This document shows, in pieces, positions 23,401 through 33,499 of a stretch of 64,000 nt of DNA; the stretch's first letter is position 1, and every line of letters starts with the position of its first letter. Both the position numbers and the translations under genes were made by a program. This DNA is from Pleurostoma richardsiae. Its lineage: Eukaryota; Ascomycota; Sordariomycetes; Calosphaeriales; Pleurostomataceae. The DNA lies in contig JANBVO010000010.1 of NCBI GenBank assembly GCA_030052745.1, positions 372,001 through 436,000 of the forward strand, given 5' to 3'. Below the pieces are notes generated by a model. The model saw only the letters and a list, made by a program, of their open reading frames with translations, had not been told where the DNA came from and did no database searches.

Positions 23401-24186
23401 AACTACACCTCGGCCGCCGACGACATTCTCAATGGAGAAAGATGATGAGAAGCACCAAGCAGAATATGGCTCGAGGAGAACGATAAGGAGTGGAAATGTC
23501 GAAGAGAAAGTAGTGGAGGGCGAGAATGACTATCTCACCGAGCGTTATAAAACAGCCTGTCCGGCGACCGTGTATAGGAGATGGATGACAGCATGATACA
23601 GCATCGGTCTTCATCATTTATCGTCCCATTAATCTGCATTGGTCGAAAACGTTGAAGAGAATACGTTCAAGTGCAGTATGCCGTCACCACCAAAGACCTT
23701 CCCAACCCCTGGGCTACTAGGGACTCGGCACGAGGAGCTTGCTCCTGTGTTGGGTAGCTTAATAGGAAGAGAAAGCAAGGGAAGCGAAGGTTCTCAGGTT
23801 AAGAAGAATTCTGGAGAGCAGAAACCGCCTAAACAGTCACCGGCAGCTGCTGCCACCGGCTCAGACGTTACTACAAATACATCTGGAAAATAGAAAAATG
23901 TGCTCCAGGGTGTCGGTGGCCGATCGCGGCGCACTCCATGGCCAATGGGGCTGAAAGATGGAAATACGGGGACAAGGTCCAGACAAGATGAACGGCTTGC
24001 TTTGGCTCCTTTCGGTAGGTACTCTACTCTTCAAAGTCCCGGACAATTGTAACAGGAGCTAATGTTCCCTTCCGAAGCAAAATTAGATATGACTCATTCC
24101 TGATTTAGATTTCATGTTGTCCCGGCATTCCAAAGGCTTTCATCGGTATCGGAACTCTTGCATTACACTTTGTCACTTGGTTTCTC
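20440..24186. other. gene-poor, apparently decayed region
   Basis: 3.7 kb with no supported gene. Composition is patchy and frames are short. A minus-strand frame at 21315-21827 (170 codons) contains one hydrophobic run but no recognisable family. Nothing resembling a terminal repeat pair or transposase was found by eye. Confidence 0.5.
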
Positions 24187-24405
24187 TTGAGAACTGGGGC
24201 ACAGCTCCGTCACAGGTCGCGTATGGAGGAGAATCGTTTGGGCGCGTATATGAAGGAGAAAGGGGAGGCGTGGATTGCGGCCAAGTTGGGCCGGTTTGAG
24301 TCTCCCGTAAGGCAACGCTCGGATATAATGTGTAGGAGAAGTAAGTCGGCGCAGACTCTTAGGGCAGCGGAGCATATAGTACGAAGGACGGACCGGAATA
24401 ATTAG
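24187..24405 (+). pseudogene. Myb/SANT-like DNA-binding domain remnant, copy 1
   Basis: A short frame contains ENRLGAYMKEKGEAWIAAKLG followed by VRQRSDIMCRR. This resembles one Myb-like helix-turn-helix repeat: a tryptophan in helix 2, then a basic recognition helix. It is isolated, has no supported start and ends shortly after, so it looks like a fragment rather than a gene. A related, longer remnant lies 4 kb away at 27874-28579. Confidence 0.35.
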
Positions 24406-24940
24406 GTCTGGCCAAGACGCTATCTATTGTTTGCCGCTTTAATCAGAGGCTCGCCTGTGCATCTTGTCATTCGTACGCTAGCACCAGGTTTGATACTCTC
24501 CAGGGGACAGATGATGGTACTTAACGTGTCTCTACACTACGGAGGGGAAAAGGGGCGCGAACTTTGCGGTGTGAACACTTTGGTAGCTAGCTGCGCTTGA
24601 AGCGTGAGAGCTAAACAACAGTCCGCACATCCTAGTCCCACTCGACGTCTCCAGCCAGTTCAGCCGCGGGGATCTCTGTAACCGTCACCGATGATCTTCG
24701 ACATGCTTTAGCTCCCTTTACTAGACAGAAAACACGTAAAATTGATAAACCGCGTTATCCCTTCTCTCTATGGGAAAACACTGCCCTATGCTTCACCTCT
24801 TAAGCTCTTGCCGCTGCTTGATCATTGACCTGGACCCGTGGGTCACGGGATCTATCCCTGACTGTAAGTCAGACCTCAACCGCAGACACAGTATTCAGGT
24901 GCATCTACAAAGTACAGACAAAGTGGTGGATTAATGGCGT
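24406..24940. other. intergenic, no gene seen
   Basis: No coding signal; 3' flank of the methyltransferase pseudogene. Confidence 0.5.
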
Positions 24941-26533
24941 CTAGGTCGCAGATACCTCGTCTTTGGGCTTGCGTCCGTACACAATACGCACGCTCATGTA
25001 GCCGTGGATGGACCTGTTCTTCAGATACTCGCGTACACTCATGAGGAAGACCGGGTATTCCTCCTTGGGCCAGTTCAGAACGTTGTGCCATATGTGCATA
25101 GTATACCCTGGCAGAGCGTCAGTATTTCGATACCATAGAGTAAGACAATAGTGTAGAGTCACCACTCACCGTCAAGGTCGTTGTCCATGGCAAACTGGGC
25201 AAACTGTCCGATTTCCTTCAACTTCTTATCCGCGGCCCATGGACCAAGGGGGACCTGGTCAGAATTTTTTCATGTTACTATGATCCCTTTATGCGTGCGT
25301 TATGTTAAATAGACTCCTACAACAAGGATACGTCGTACCTTATAATTTGCCTGCTCACGGTGTACAAACCCGGCGTCCTTGATGGCGTTGGCCTGTAAAT
25401 TGTCCTCGACTGGCGCAAAGGAGCGGCCTGTCTTTTTACCCGCCTCACGGAACAGCTCGTTCCATCTCTCGACGGCATACACCCCGTTGGTCGTACCGTC
25501 GTCGCTGTAAATGAGCGGATCTATCTCGCACGATTCAAACCAGCCCTCCGGCTTGCAGCACCGGTAGGCCTGTTGGTATGGAAGATCCCAGCCAATGATG
25601 GCACCGAATAAGTAGCGCATATGTACGAAGTCGAAGGTGTTGTTCGGCCAGCTCCACTGTTGTGTCGCGTCCTCGATCTCGAATTTGAGATTGGGAGGCA
25701 CCCATGTCGGCTACACGGGTGATATATCTGTACCGATCACTTCAGTATTAAGGAACTCATCGGCGAAATCGCCGAGTTTAGTACCATCGTTAGTTCAAAT
25801 ACCGAGATGTCCATTTTCCGGGGTTATGTACATTGCCCATATTCCTGCAATGCGAAGTCAGAACTTGTAATCCCTTAGTGCGTTGGGATCTGCCGCCAGC
25901 GGGGTTCGCTCACCTGTTCCCGTGCCGATATCAACGGCTTTCTAGAGGATATCAATCAGCAGGGAAGTTGGTCTCAAGAAAGGGATACCATTCTAACCTG
26001 AATATCCTTCTTAATGGGGGCAAGGTACAACCTATTATCAAGGATAATACTGAGATAATAATATCTACTAGAGTATCAGCGACAGGATATAACACAGTCA
26101 GCTATTCCGGACTTATCAGTACGATATGTTAATAGACTCAAGCTGCTGCTCATCGTTTGGCGTAAAGTAGTCGACGTTATATCTGTCGCTGTGGTAGGTA
26201 CGACCATGGAAGGTGCGGTAATTGAGAATGCTCGACGTCAGAGACGCCGTCGATGATCTCAGGCTGCGGAGCTTGGTCAGACCTCCGTTTAAAATGCCAG
26301 AGATCGCAACGTCGGGGCCGGGCTGACCTGTCTACAGACCCAAGTGCCGAATCATTATGATCGTTCTCATCGTCGGCCTGCAGCAAAGGTTCATTAATAT
26401 GCCCGAGATCAATCAGCCAAGGATAAGTGGTTCAGCGGCCCTCCTTCTGCGCGCGTGTACCTACCTCTGGTGCAGGAGCAGGGACAAGTTCCGGCTGGGG
26501 AGGATGATGGCTTCCTGCGGGCTGATCCGCCAT
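24941..26533 (-). pseudogene. LaeA-like SAM-dependent methyltransferase, broken
   Basis: Exons recognised by frame and homology: 26533-26465, 26377-26328, 26263-26126, 26067-25998, 25941-25914, 25844-25832, about 25771-25339, 25254-25170, 25107-24941. The pieces read as a typical LaeA-like enzyme: [23 protein letters not shown]-binding VDIGTGTG split by an intron, PNLKFEIEDA, FDFVHMRYLFGAI, CKPEGWFESCE, and C-terminal VYGRKPKDE. Three lesions are seen. A TAG at 25713-25711 sits where homologues have Gln. An expected GT donor after 26126 reads AT. An expected AG acceptor before 25771 reads GG. The family methylates unknown targets and LaeA itself controls specialised metabolism; most members are enzymes of unknown substrate. 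The 3' half is intact, so decay is recent (inference). Confidence 0.8.
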
Positions 26534-27873
26534 GGTAGTTGGGTGCAGTCAGGTTGTGTGCCAGACGGGATAGCTGGAATATTGAGGAAGCGGAAGCGTT
26601 AGGACGCGTGGCTCAACATTGCCGACAGGGAGAGCAGGAGGCAGAGTTTCATCGACCCAAGTAGGAGGAGATGGCATGGACTGCACCACACAACAAGAGC
26701 TTTGGCCATGCCTGTCAGCGCTCATTGGACCCTAAAATAAGGTGATGTGGACAGAGGGTCGGATGAGGGTGAGGGGGACAGAGGCGTTGCTTGCATCCCA
26801 TCCTCGGTGGGGACCCCGTGCAGCGGTACGCAGATAGGGAATTCAACCCTTCTCCAGCTCGAGGGTCTCCGCCGTCGTTCGACGCCGTTTCCGCGGTTTA
26901 TGACCTGTCACAAAACCTGGTGGGGTTCTCGGTCTCGGCGTACATACTCGTACTCGAATCCCTAATTCGATTTGCAGATTATGAGATGTAGGAACTTTTG
27001 CTCCTTTCGCGAAAGACCCATATCGGTAAGACTCGCTGTCGGGACCTCTCTCATTCCCTAGTTCCGAGCAATGCAGGCCCTTCACCAAATGAACTAGCAA
27101 GTCAGATTGTGGCTGCGCCCCTAGATTTCCAAGCAACCGCGAAGGCATTCGCTTTAGTAACCGAGCACCTGGGCTGTGAGAAACTTGGTCAAGGGTATCC
27201 ATGAGGGTAGGAGTCCCAAGGGAGGATCCCTTGCTGCAGCAGGCCATTTCTGACCGCCCTGATGCTTCAGGAGCGCCTGGCGGTAGGAAATGCGACCCAT
27301 GTTCCACAGCTCATCGTGCATGCTACCTGGACATGACAGCACGGATGAGGCCGAAGCGAGAGCTTGGATCTGATGACGATGGTGTTGCAGGTGGCCATGC
27401 CTTGGCCGACGCTTGGAGATGAATCAGACAAGCGTCACTATGACTTCCTCTGTGCTTCGCAGTGGAGATCAAAGGGGATAGCAAGAGCACGAGTTCCGAA
27501 GATTCACGGGGGAATGTTCGATGATTGTCGGCATCTCCGTTCAGACTCTGCCTGTAGACGGGAGGCCGCCTCGGGAGAGGATGCTGCAAGATAGGAAGAA
27601 CATAAATAGGGAAGCCGTTCCCCCAAGTTAGAACTGGACATCCCTTTAATCTACTACATTCTCACCTTTCACCCATACGTCACCAGAATGGGCACTTTGA
27701 CGTTCAAGGACGACAGCCGTTGAACGTCTGTTGGGTATCTGAGTATTACGACTGACAGGTCTTTCTCCAAACAACAGCGCCGGTCGAAACTTACCAATGA
27801 CTCACCGTGGGAGGCCAGTTCCTTCCTCGGGAGGGACCGAGGCCGTACGGAAGAGGGGCGTCATGAGACGATA
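26534..27873. other. decayed region with a cysteine-motif fragment
   Basis: No intact gene. On the plus strand, 27060-27185 and 27250-27410 read as plausible coding pieces in different frames, the second with RKCDPCSTAHRAC, a CxxC-x5-C cysteine pattern followed by a basic patch. They may be the 5' part of the Myb-like remnant just downstream, but no consistent splice model was found. Confidence 0.35.
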
Positions 27874-28579
27874 TTGTTTCACGGCTGCAAAGATCGCAGC
27901 GACCGCAACAGCCTAGTAGACCTCCGCCAAGGCGCATGCAAACGCAGGCACCTCGCCGAGGAGTCAGACGCAGGTAGTGACTCGAATTTCCATCAGGTTA
28001 CAAAACGGAGAAGACCGCCTCACAACGAACATCAGACGACGACTAAACGCTACATCGGGGGAGTCTCCAGCGTCCCGAAGCAACGTTATCGTGAGATTGG
28101 ATCCGCCAGCCTGCCGAGTACGACCCCGTATATAGGCTTTGAGGACCGCCTCCATGCGATTCTTGAAGGCCAAGATGCCGACTTCTCACCTTTTCATTTG
28201 CCATCGCCATGATGCAGCCCTGCCTCTCCACTTTCAAGTCACAACCTGCCTCAGACCTTTCAATCATCGAGCTGGATCTAGTCAGTTCAAGAGCCTGTTC
28301 AACGGAGCCCGAAGCTGAGACTGATGAGCCTAACCTGAGCGAGGAAGATTCCGCAGGCACTACCGATGAAGCCGAAAGCAACCATAGCTTCTCTAGTCAG
28401 AAGCCGCCTGGGAAGAGGGTCAAACACAATGACCGACGCGGTTGGTGGTCACGCCTGGACGAAACCCGCTTGAATGCGTATGTGAAGGAGAAAAGAAGCT
28501 ATCATGGATTGCGGAAATTTTGAGCCAGCAAGAGTACTCTATACAGAAGCATTGGCATGCGATCCACGAGAGGAAATAA
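27874..28579 (+). pseudogene. Myb/SANT-like DNA-binding protein remnant, copy 2, frameshifted
   Basis: A basic, disordered first segment (to 28212) is followed in another frame by an acidic segment and GWWSRLDETRLNAYVKEK. After one more single-base shift near 28490 the frame continues as KLSWIAEILSQQEYSIQKHW, ending at 28579. Joined, the last two pieces give a clean Myb-like repeat with the usual Trp spacing. The gene therefore carries at least two frame changes. The same motif layout occurs at 24187-24405 in this window, so both probably derive from one family of fungal DNA-binding proteins. Function is unknown; the present copy cannot make an intact product. Confidence 0.5.
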
Positions 28580-29779
28580 GTGAGCATATCCCATTGCCTT
28601 TCCCACGCGGTCGACTATGGGCAGCGTCTATTGTAGTAAACATGGACCGGATTATATTTCTTATGCCTTTGATCTTCGTTGGAATTCCGGTTTACCACGG
28701 GATCGGCTTTGCGATGCCTTTGTACTTGATATTTACGGTTCTAGTGTATTTTGCGGCTTTTTTGTTGCCCCTTCAGTGGCGGCAGGTTCTTCACCTACCT
28801 AGTTATTGTCGCTGGTTCTCATAAAAGGACAAAACCTCGACGTCTTTTTGTTCGAATAGAAGATCGCTTTCCAGTACTTTTAGCTCCGGGAAGGAATTAA
28901 GCCTAACCTTTTTTCGGGTGCGGGTGATTTGTTTAAGCATGGTGCTGGACGTATCGGACTGTCTCCTTTGCGTTGCCCATGTATCAGTACCGGAGAGAAC
29001 TCAAGGAGCACTTCTTTGCTATCATTCAATATTGGATTTTTCATGGTCTGTTTGCGTCCCTATACAGTTGTTACGTTATTGGTATTAGTGTACGGAGAAG
29101 CCTCTCCGTTGTTTCTAGAAGTTTGACGTTGGCTTTGGCAATCTCGGCAATTACGAACCTTCGGGGCAATCAAAATACCATCTAAGCGGTTATTTTGATG
29201 AGCGGGATCGTAGAAGCACTTGTCGACCAGAAGTTGGCCAGAAGGTAGGTTTTGGTTCTCGAGCATGTTGGGCATCATACCAAGCGACACTCACGGTGTT
29301 CGGCTCTTCAGCCCCATATGTTGTGTAGACCACGCTTTCTAGATGATTACATCATCAAAGGAGTGACTCGGCGAGCGAATTCATCCGCGACGGCAGCGGC
29401 CAGTTTGCGTCGAACCGATCCCCCGGCGGCCGCCCTCTTTAGCCTGTCCATGAGCTTGTACGGAACAATCACCGTGCTCTTCATGTCCATACCGCCGATC
29501 GTATCCATTATCTGATCCCTTTAGGGTTGTAAGCGATAATGGCCGCAACCTGATAAGGCACTGGTCTGCAGAGCGCTTGCTTGGGCTAAAAATTGCTTGT
29601 TTCGGTATACGCGCGAGGCCACAAATCAGGCAACGGTAGCTGCTATTCGTCCGTGAGGTACGAAAACAACACGACTGGAGCTGCAACGACCTTCGACCAA
29701 CGACTTGCCTTTTGCTCCTATGATGAGCCGCCCGCGCAATCTTGCATCGCAGATCACATGACACAGGCATTCCACAGAC
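28580..29779. other. AT-rich intergenic stretch upstream of the hydrolase
   Basis: Noticeably richer in T on the plus strand around 28620-29150, with hydrophobic but unrecognised short frames in two frames. No start, motif or splice pattern supports a gene. Its right end must hold the promoter of the hydrolase. Confidence 0.5.
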
Positions 29780-30697
29780 ATGGATGGCACCAAAACCGTC
29801 ACCCTCCCGGATGGCCGGACACTGGCCTACGGGATCTACGGGGCCGGCGATGACGCTCCCGCCAAGGACATTCCCACCGTCTTCCACTTCCACGGCCTCC
29901 CCGGCTCGCACCACGAGGCCGCCGTGTTCAGCGCCTCCGCCGCGCGGCACGGTGTGCGCATCATCGGGGTCTCCCGCCCAGGCAGCAGCCTATCCAGCCC
30001 GCGACCGAACCGCACCCTGCTCGACTTCCCAGCCGACGTCGTCGCGCTCGCTGATCACCTGGAGATCGACCGCTTCGCCGTGCTGGGCGTGTCTGGCGGC
30101 GGGCCGAACGCCCTCGCGTGCTGGCACCTCATTCCTCGGACGCGCCTCGTCGGCGCGGCGCTGGTCGCGTCTGTCCTGCCCGCGAGCCTTGGCCTGGCAG
30201 GCATGAATATCAGGACGCGGATGGTCTTCACGGTCGCAAAGTGGGTACCCAGCTTGGTGGCCTGGGTGTTCGACTGGCAGCTCGGCGCCCTCGCGCGCGA
30301 CGACGCGCACCCGGAAAGGCTGGAGCAGCAGTGGGATGCCGACCTCGGGTCGCATCCCGGGCCGGACCTCGAGGCGTGGAGGACGGATGCGGAGCTGAGG
30401 TCCGCGTTGGTGAAGGGCCTGCGCGAAGCGGTGCGGAGGGGGGGAAGTTCCACGGCGTGGGAGTTTAGGCTGTTGGCGACGGACTGGGGGTTTCAGCTGG
30501 GGGAGTTGGCGGCTGAGCCGGGCCAGATGGTGTTTTGGCAGGGGGACATGGACACTAATGTCTCGCTGGCGACGCTGAGAAAGGCAGTTCCGATGATTCC
30601 GGGCGCGGAGCTCCGTGTGTCGGAGGGCGACGGTCACTTGAGTTTGTTGAAGCAGGATGAGATCATGGCTACTCTGAAGGATATGTTGCGCCGTTGA
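29780..30697 (+). CDS. alpha/beta-fold hydrolase
   Basis: Intronless, 305 aa. HGLPGSHHE forms the oxyanion-side turn, SRPGSS follows strand 4, and the nucleophile elbow is GVSGGG with Ser105. A probable acid is in QGDMDTNVS and the catalytic His is His285 in EGDGHLSLL. This order fits small cytosolic esterase/lipase or epoxide-hydrolase-like members of the superfamily; the substrate cannot be told. No signal peptide. The gene is strikingly GC-rich and intact while the DNA on both sides is AT-richer and decayed, and it lacks introns, so recent arrival or selection against decay are both possible (inference). Start chosen at the ATG before DGTKTVTLPDGR, the usual first strand of such enzymes. 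Confidence 0.88.
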   Translation: MDGTKTVTLPDGRTLAYGIYGAGDDAPAKDIPTVFHFHGLPGSHHEAAVFSASAARHGVRIIGVSRPGSSLSSPRPNRTLLDFPADVVALADHLEIDRFAVLGVSGGGPNALACWHLIPRTRLVGAALVASVLPASLGLAGMNIRTRMVFTVAKWVPSLVAWVFDWQLGALARDDAHPERLEQQWDADLGSHPGPDLEAWRTDAELRSALVKGLREAVRRGGSSTAWEFRLLATDWGFQLGELAAEPGQMVFWQGDMDTNVSLATLRKAVPMIPGAELRVSEGDGHLSLLKQDEIMATLKDMLRR

Positions 30698-31293
30698 GCC
30701 CTATGGCTATTGTTTTGATAGCGGAAAAAAGAACGAAGATCAAAGACAACCATTGCAATGCGGAACATAACAATCATTACACATCCACCTCATCCTCGTC
30801 CAAAAACTGTAGCCCACTATCATACCTCCTGTCCTTCCTCTTCCCATCGCTTCTCCTCACCAACTCTGCAGCAAGAAACTCGGCGAGTTTCACCACCGAC
30901 GCAGGCATGCTCACAGGATATAATATAGTATTATAAGAGGTATCCGCGAAGACAAGACCGGCTGAGTTGTCTTATCTAGGAGTGCAGACAGGATTACACC
31001 TACGCAGAAAGCACGATGCTAGAAGGCGACCGTATCCTCGCCCTTGAGCCTAAGCACGGTTCTCAATCTCTACGGTTGGCGGAGATTATCATGATAAAAT
31101 GCATCTGGCTCTGCCTATTATGTGCTACAGTATGGTGGCTACGTCTACCATAGATCCACAAGCTCACCGGGCGGCATGACCAGCGCAGCGATACTTGACA
31201 AAGCCAATCTTAGTTGACATCAAAACAGAACAACGGGACCTATTCTCCGTGTATGCTTGCGCTCCTTGCCAGACACCGAGAACGCCAATCAAA
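30698..31293. other. intergenic, no gene seen
   Basis: AT-rich 3' flanks of two convergent genes; no coding signal. Confidence 0.5.
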
Positions 31294-31817
31294 TCAGAAT
31301 ACCGCCTCGCACACGCGGAACACGTAGGTAATCTTGCCTAAAAGGTCAATGATGGGACCTATCTGGCTGAACCAAGTAAGCAGGAGACATTCTCAACTCA
31401 GTCACCGATAAAGCCACACCGAACTCACGGTCTTGCCGCGATAGGAGGAGAAAAGGACTGTTGCTAACGGCCCAGACCGGACCACTCTCATTAAAACAAC
31501 TGGCCGCTGGAGCATCAAGAGTAGACCTATGATATTCGACACGAAGGCAAGCAGTGGCTGTACGTTGTGTCTGTTGTTAGTAATGCTATATACTTCATAA
31601 GGATATAGCGGTGAGCTTCCCACCTCTTATATTCAATCAAGAGCCCGTACAGCCACGTACAGGAAGAGCAATATCTGCATGATTGTGACATTACCTTTCG
31701 CATGATCACGAAGAAGGCTTGGGACTTGCTGCGCATATCAACGGGCGTCGGAGCGGCAGCAAGAGACCCGCCATGTAGGGTATTGCTCACTTGCAGATTT
31801 AAGATCTCCGGGTGCAT
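31294..31817 (-). CDS. small three-exon membrane protein, unknown family
   Basis: Spliced model: 31817-31624, 31570-31429, 31362-31294; 134 aa with agreeing phases. Intron 1 has GTGGGA, a perfect TACTAAC branch point and CAG. Intron 2 has GTGAGT and CAG. The middle exon encodes a hydrophobic helix, PLLAFVSNIIGLLLMLQ, followed by an arginine-rich turn. The last exon reads GPIIDLLGKITYVFRVCEAV. The first exon is less regular, and a competing frame there (ILLFLYVAVRAL) also looks membrane-like, so a frameshift in exon 1 is possible. I recognise no family. The good introns are the best evidence that this is or was a gene; it could be the 3' end of a longer decayed one. Confidence 0.4.
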
Positions 31818-33499
31818 TTGAGAGAGCCAAGATGGGGACGAGGAATACCCGATGCATGCAGATGCAGGCGGCCTACATCCCTTGCCACTCCACTTCCCCG
31901 GATATCATGGCCCGCTAAGAGAGGCGTGGTCCATGAGTTGGCCAAAAGGAGGCCTGCTCACTGCGGTGCTATGGCAACACCTCACGGTTCCAACGCACTC
32001 AGCCATCCATATTGAGAAAGAGCTACATATACGAGCGCCCACAGGCTAGAATGTTCGGTGGTCGTACAGAAACACGAACCTAGTGACCTACCCAAATCAA
32101 ATCGCTATTTCCGACACAGGGACTCGATTCTTCTTCCATAACTGAGACCGGCAAGAAAGTCCCTCGTCCTCTCCTCATACCCAGAAAGAGAAAAGGACTG
32201 AGACCATGACCTCACATACACAGTGGGTGCTAAATTCGTCAATGCCACAATGTGGAAATCCAGCCTTCGGTGGGGACAAATCGGGCATGACCACGAAAGA
32301 TGCCCAACGGTGCCCAAGGGCCCGCAATATGCACTCCGCGTAATCGCTCGAAAGCCCTGGCATCCGCGACTGGGCAACTGAGACGCAAAACAAGAAAAAC
32401 GAAGTGAGACATGGCCAGCCTCTCATTTTTCGTCCGCAGGTGGGCCGTCGAACCAGCACCGTAGTCGGCTTAGCACACCCATCGCGACTGGGCGCCCAAA
32501 GCATCTTGCAGCAGCGACCCCCACCAACTGGGCAGAAGAAAAGGGGCAAGACGAGCAAGCCAGCCAGCCATCTTGCCCGGCACGAAGCCAGTCAAGGAGT
32601 CCAGAGGGAGAAAGTCGCCACTCAGACAAAATGACTCAATGGCCCGCCAACTGGCGCCTGTCACACCCCCATCCCGACTCGCCCGGCCGCAGGGACCGGT
32701 GGGCCCGGACCGTACCGGGCCAATGCCCAACTGCCATGCCTCAAGTCCTGCACGCTGTCTCGTCGGCTGGTGATGTCGATCATCGAATGGACCTCCGACG
32801 CCCGTGGACAGCCTTCTCCCCCCTCCTGCGGCCAAGGCGCAGCGGGCAGCCAACAATGCTCTCGTCAGGAAAGGTGAAATGTGATGGGAGTATTGTAACC
32901 CCTAGTGACGTCGTCAGCCGGCCGGAACAGGCTGGACCAGACGCAGGAGTTGTGCCCCCGGGGGGCCGGTGCCCCTGATTCGACCACCACGTGGCAGGTC
33001 TCCCGGCCAGACCCTCCGTAACATGCGCCGTGGATGCCCAACCAAAAGCCTGCAGGCTGCGAGGGCGGGTAGCACACAGCCAAATATAACCCTTTTCTCT
33101 CCCTCGCAGGAGCCTCACATCCGCCACACTGGGCAGCAGCCAGCTAGATCACGCATCCCGTCTCCGTTCACTTGTTATTAGTCCAGACCTGCAGGTTGTG
33201 ATTCCCTAGGAAACGCGAGCCGACAACATAGCCTTCCCTCGATTCTCTCGTGTTTTCTTCTTCCTCGACATCTTCCATTCAACAAAACCCCAGACTTCTA
33301 GAGCAAACAGAGACTGATCATGAGAACCCACCATCTAAACTACTCTTCACACCAATTGCGCAGAATCAGAATTCCAAAGAGATAAATACGTCCTTGAACA
33401 AGCACGTGAGCATCCTCGTCCTCGTCGATATCGATCACATCACGCAACCACCATTCTCATCAGCAGCTCTATCAGATCAAACAACATAATACCCTACCG
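31818..33499. other. long promoter/5' leader region of the coiled-coil gene
   Basis: 1.7 kb without a supported gene. The right end (33090-33490) is C/T-rich with an AAATATAA element near 33083 and resembles a fungal promoter and long 5' UTR. Several short upstream frames are present there. Confidence 0.5.

Noticed and set aside
20440-24186. search for a transposon explaining the decayed DNA
   Set aside because: No transposase, reverse transcriptase or matching terminal repeats could be seen by eye.
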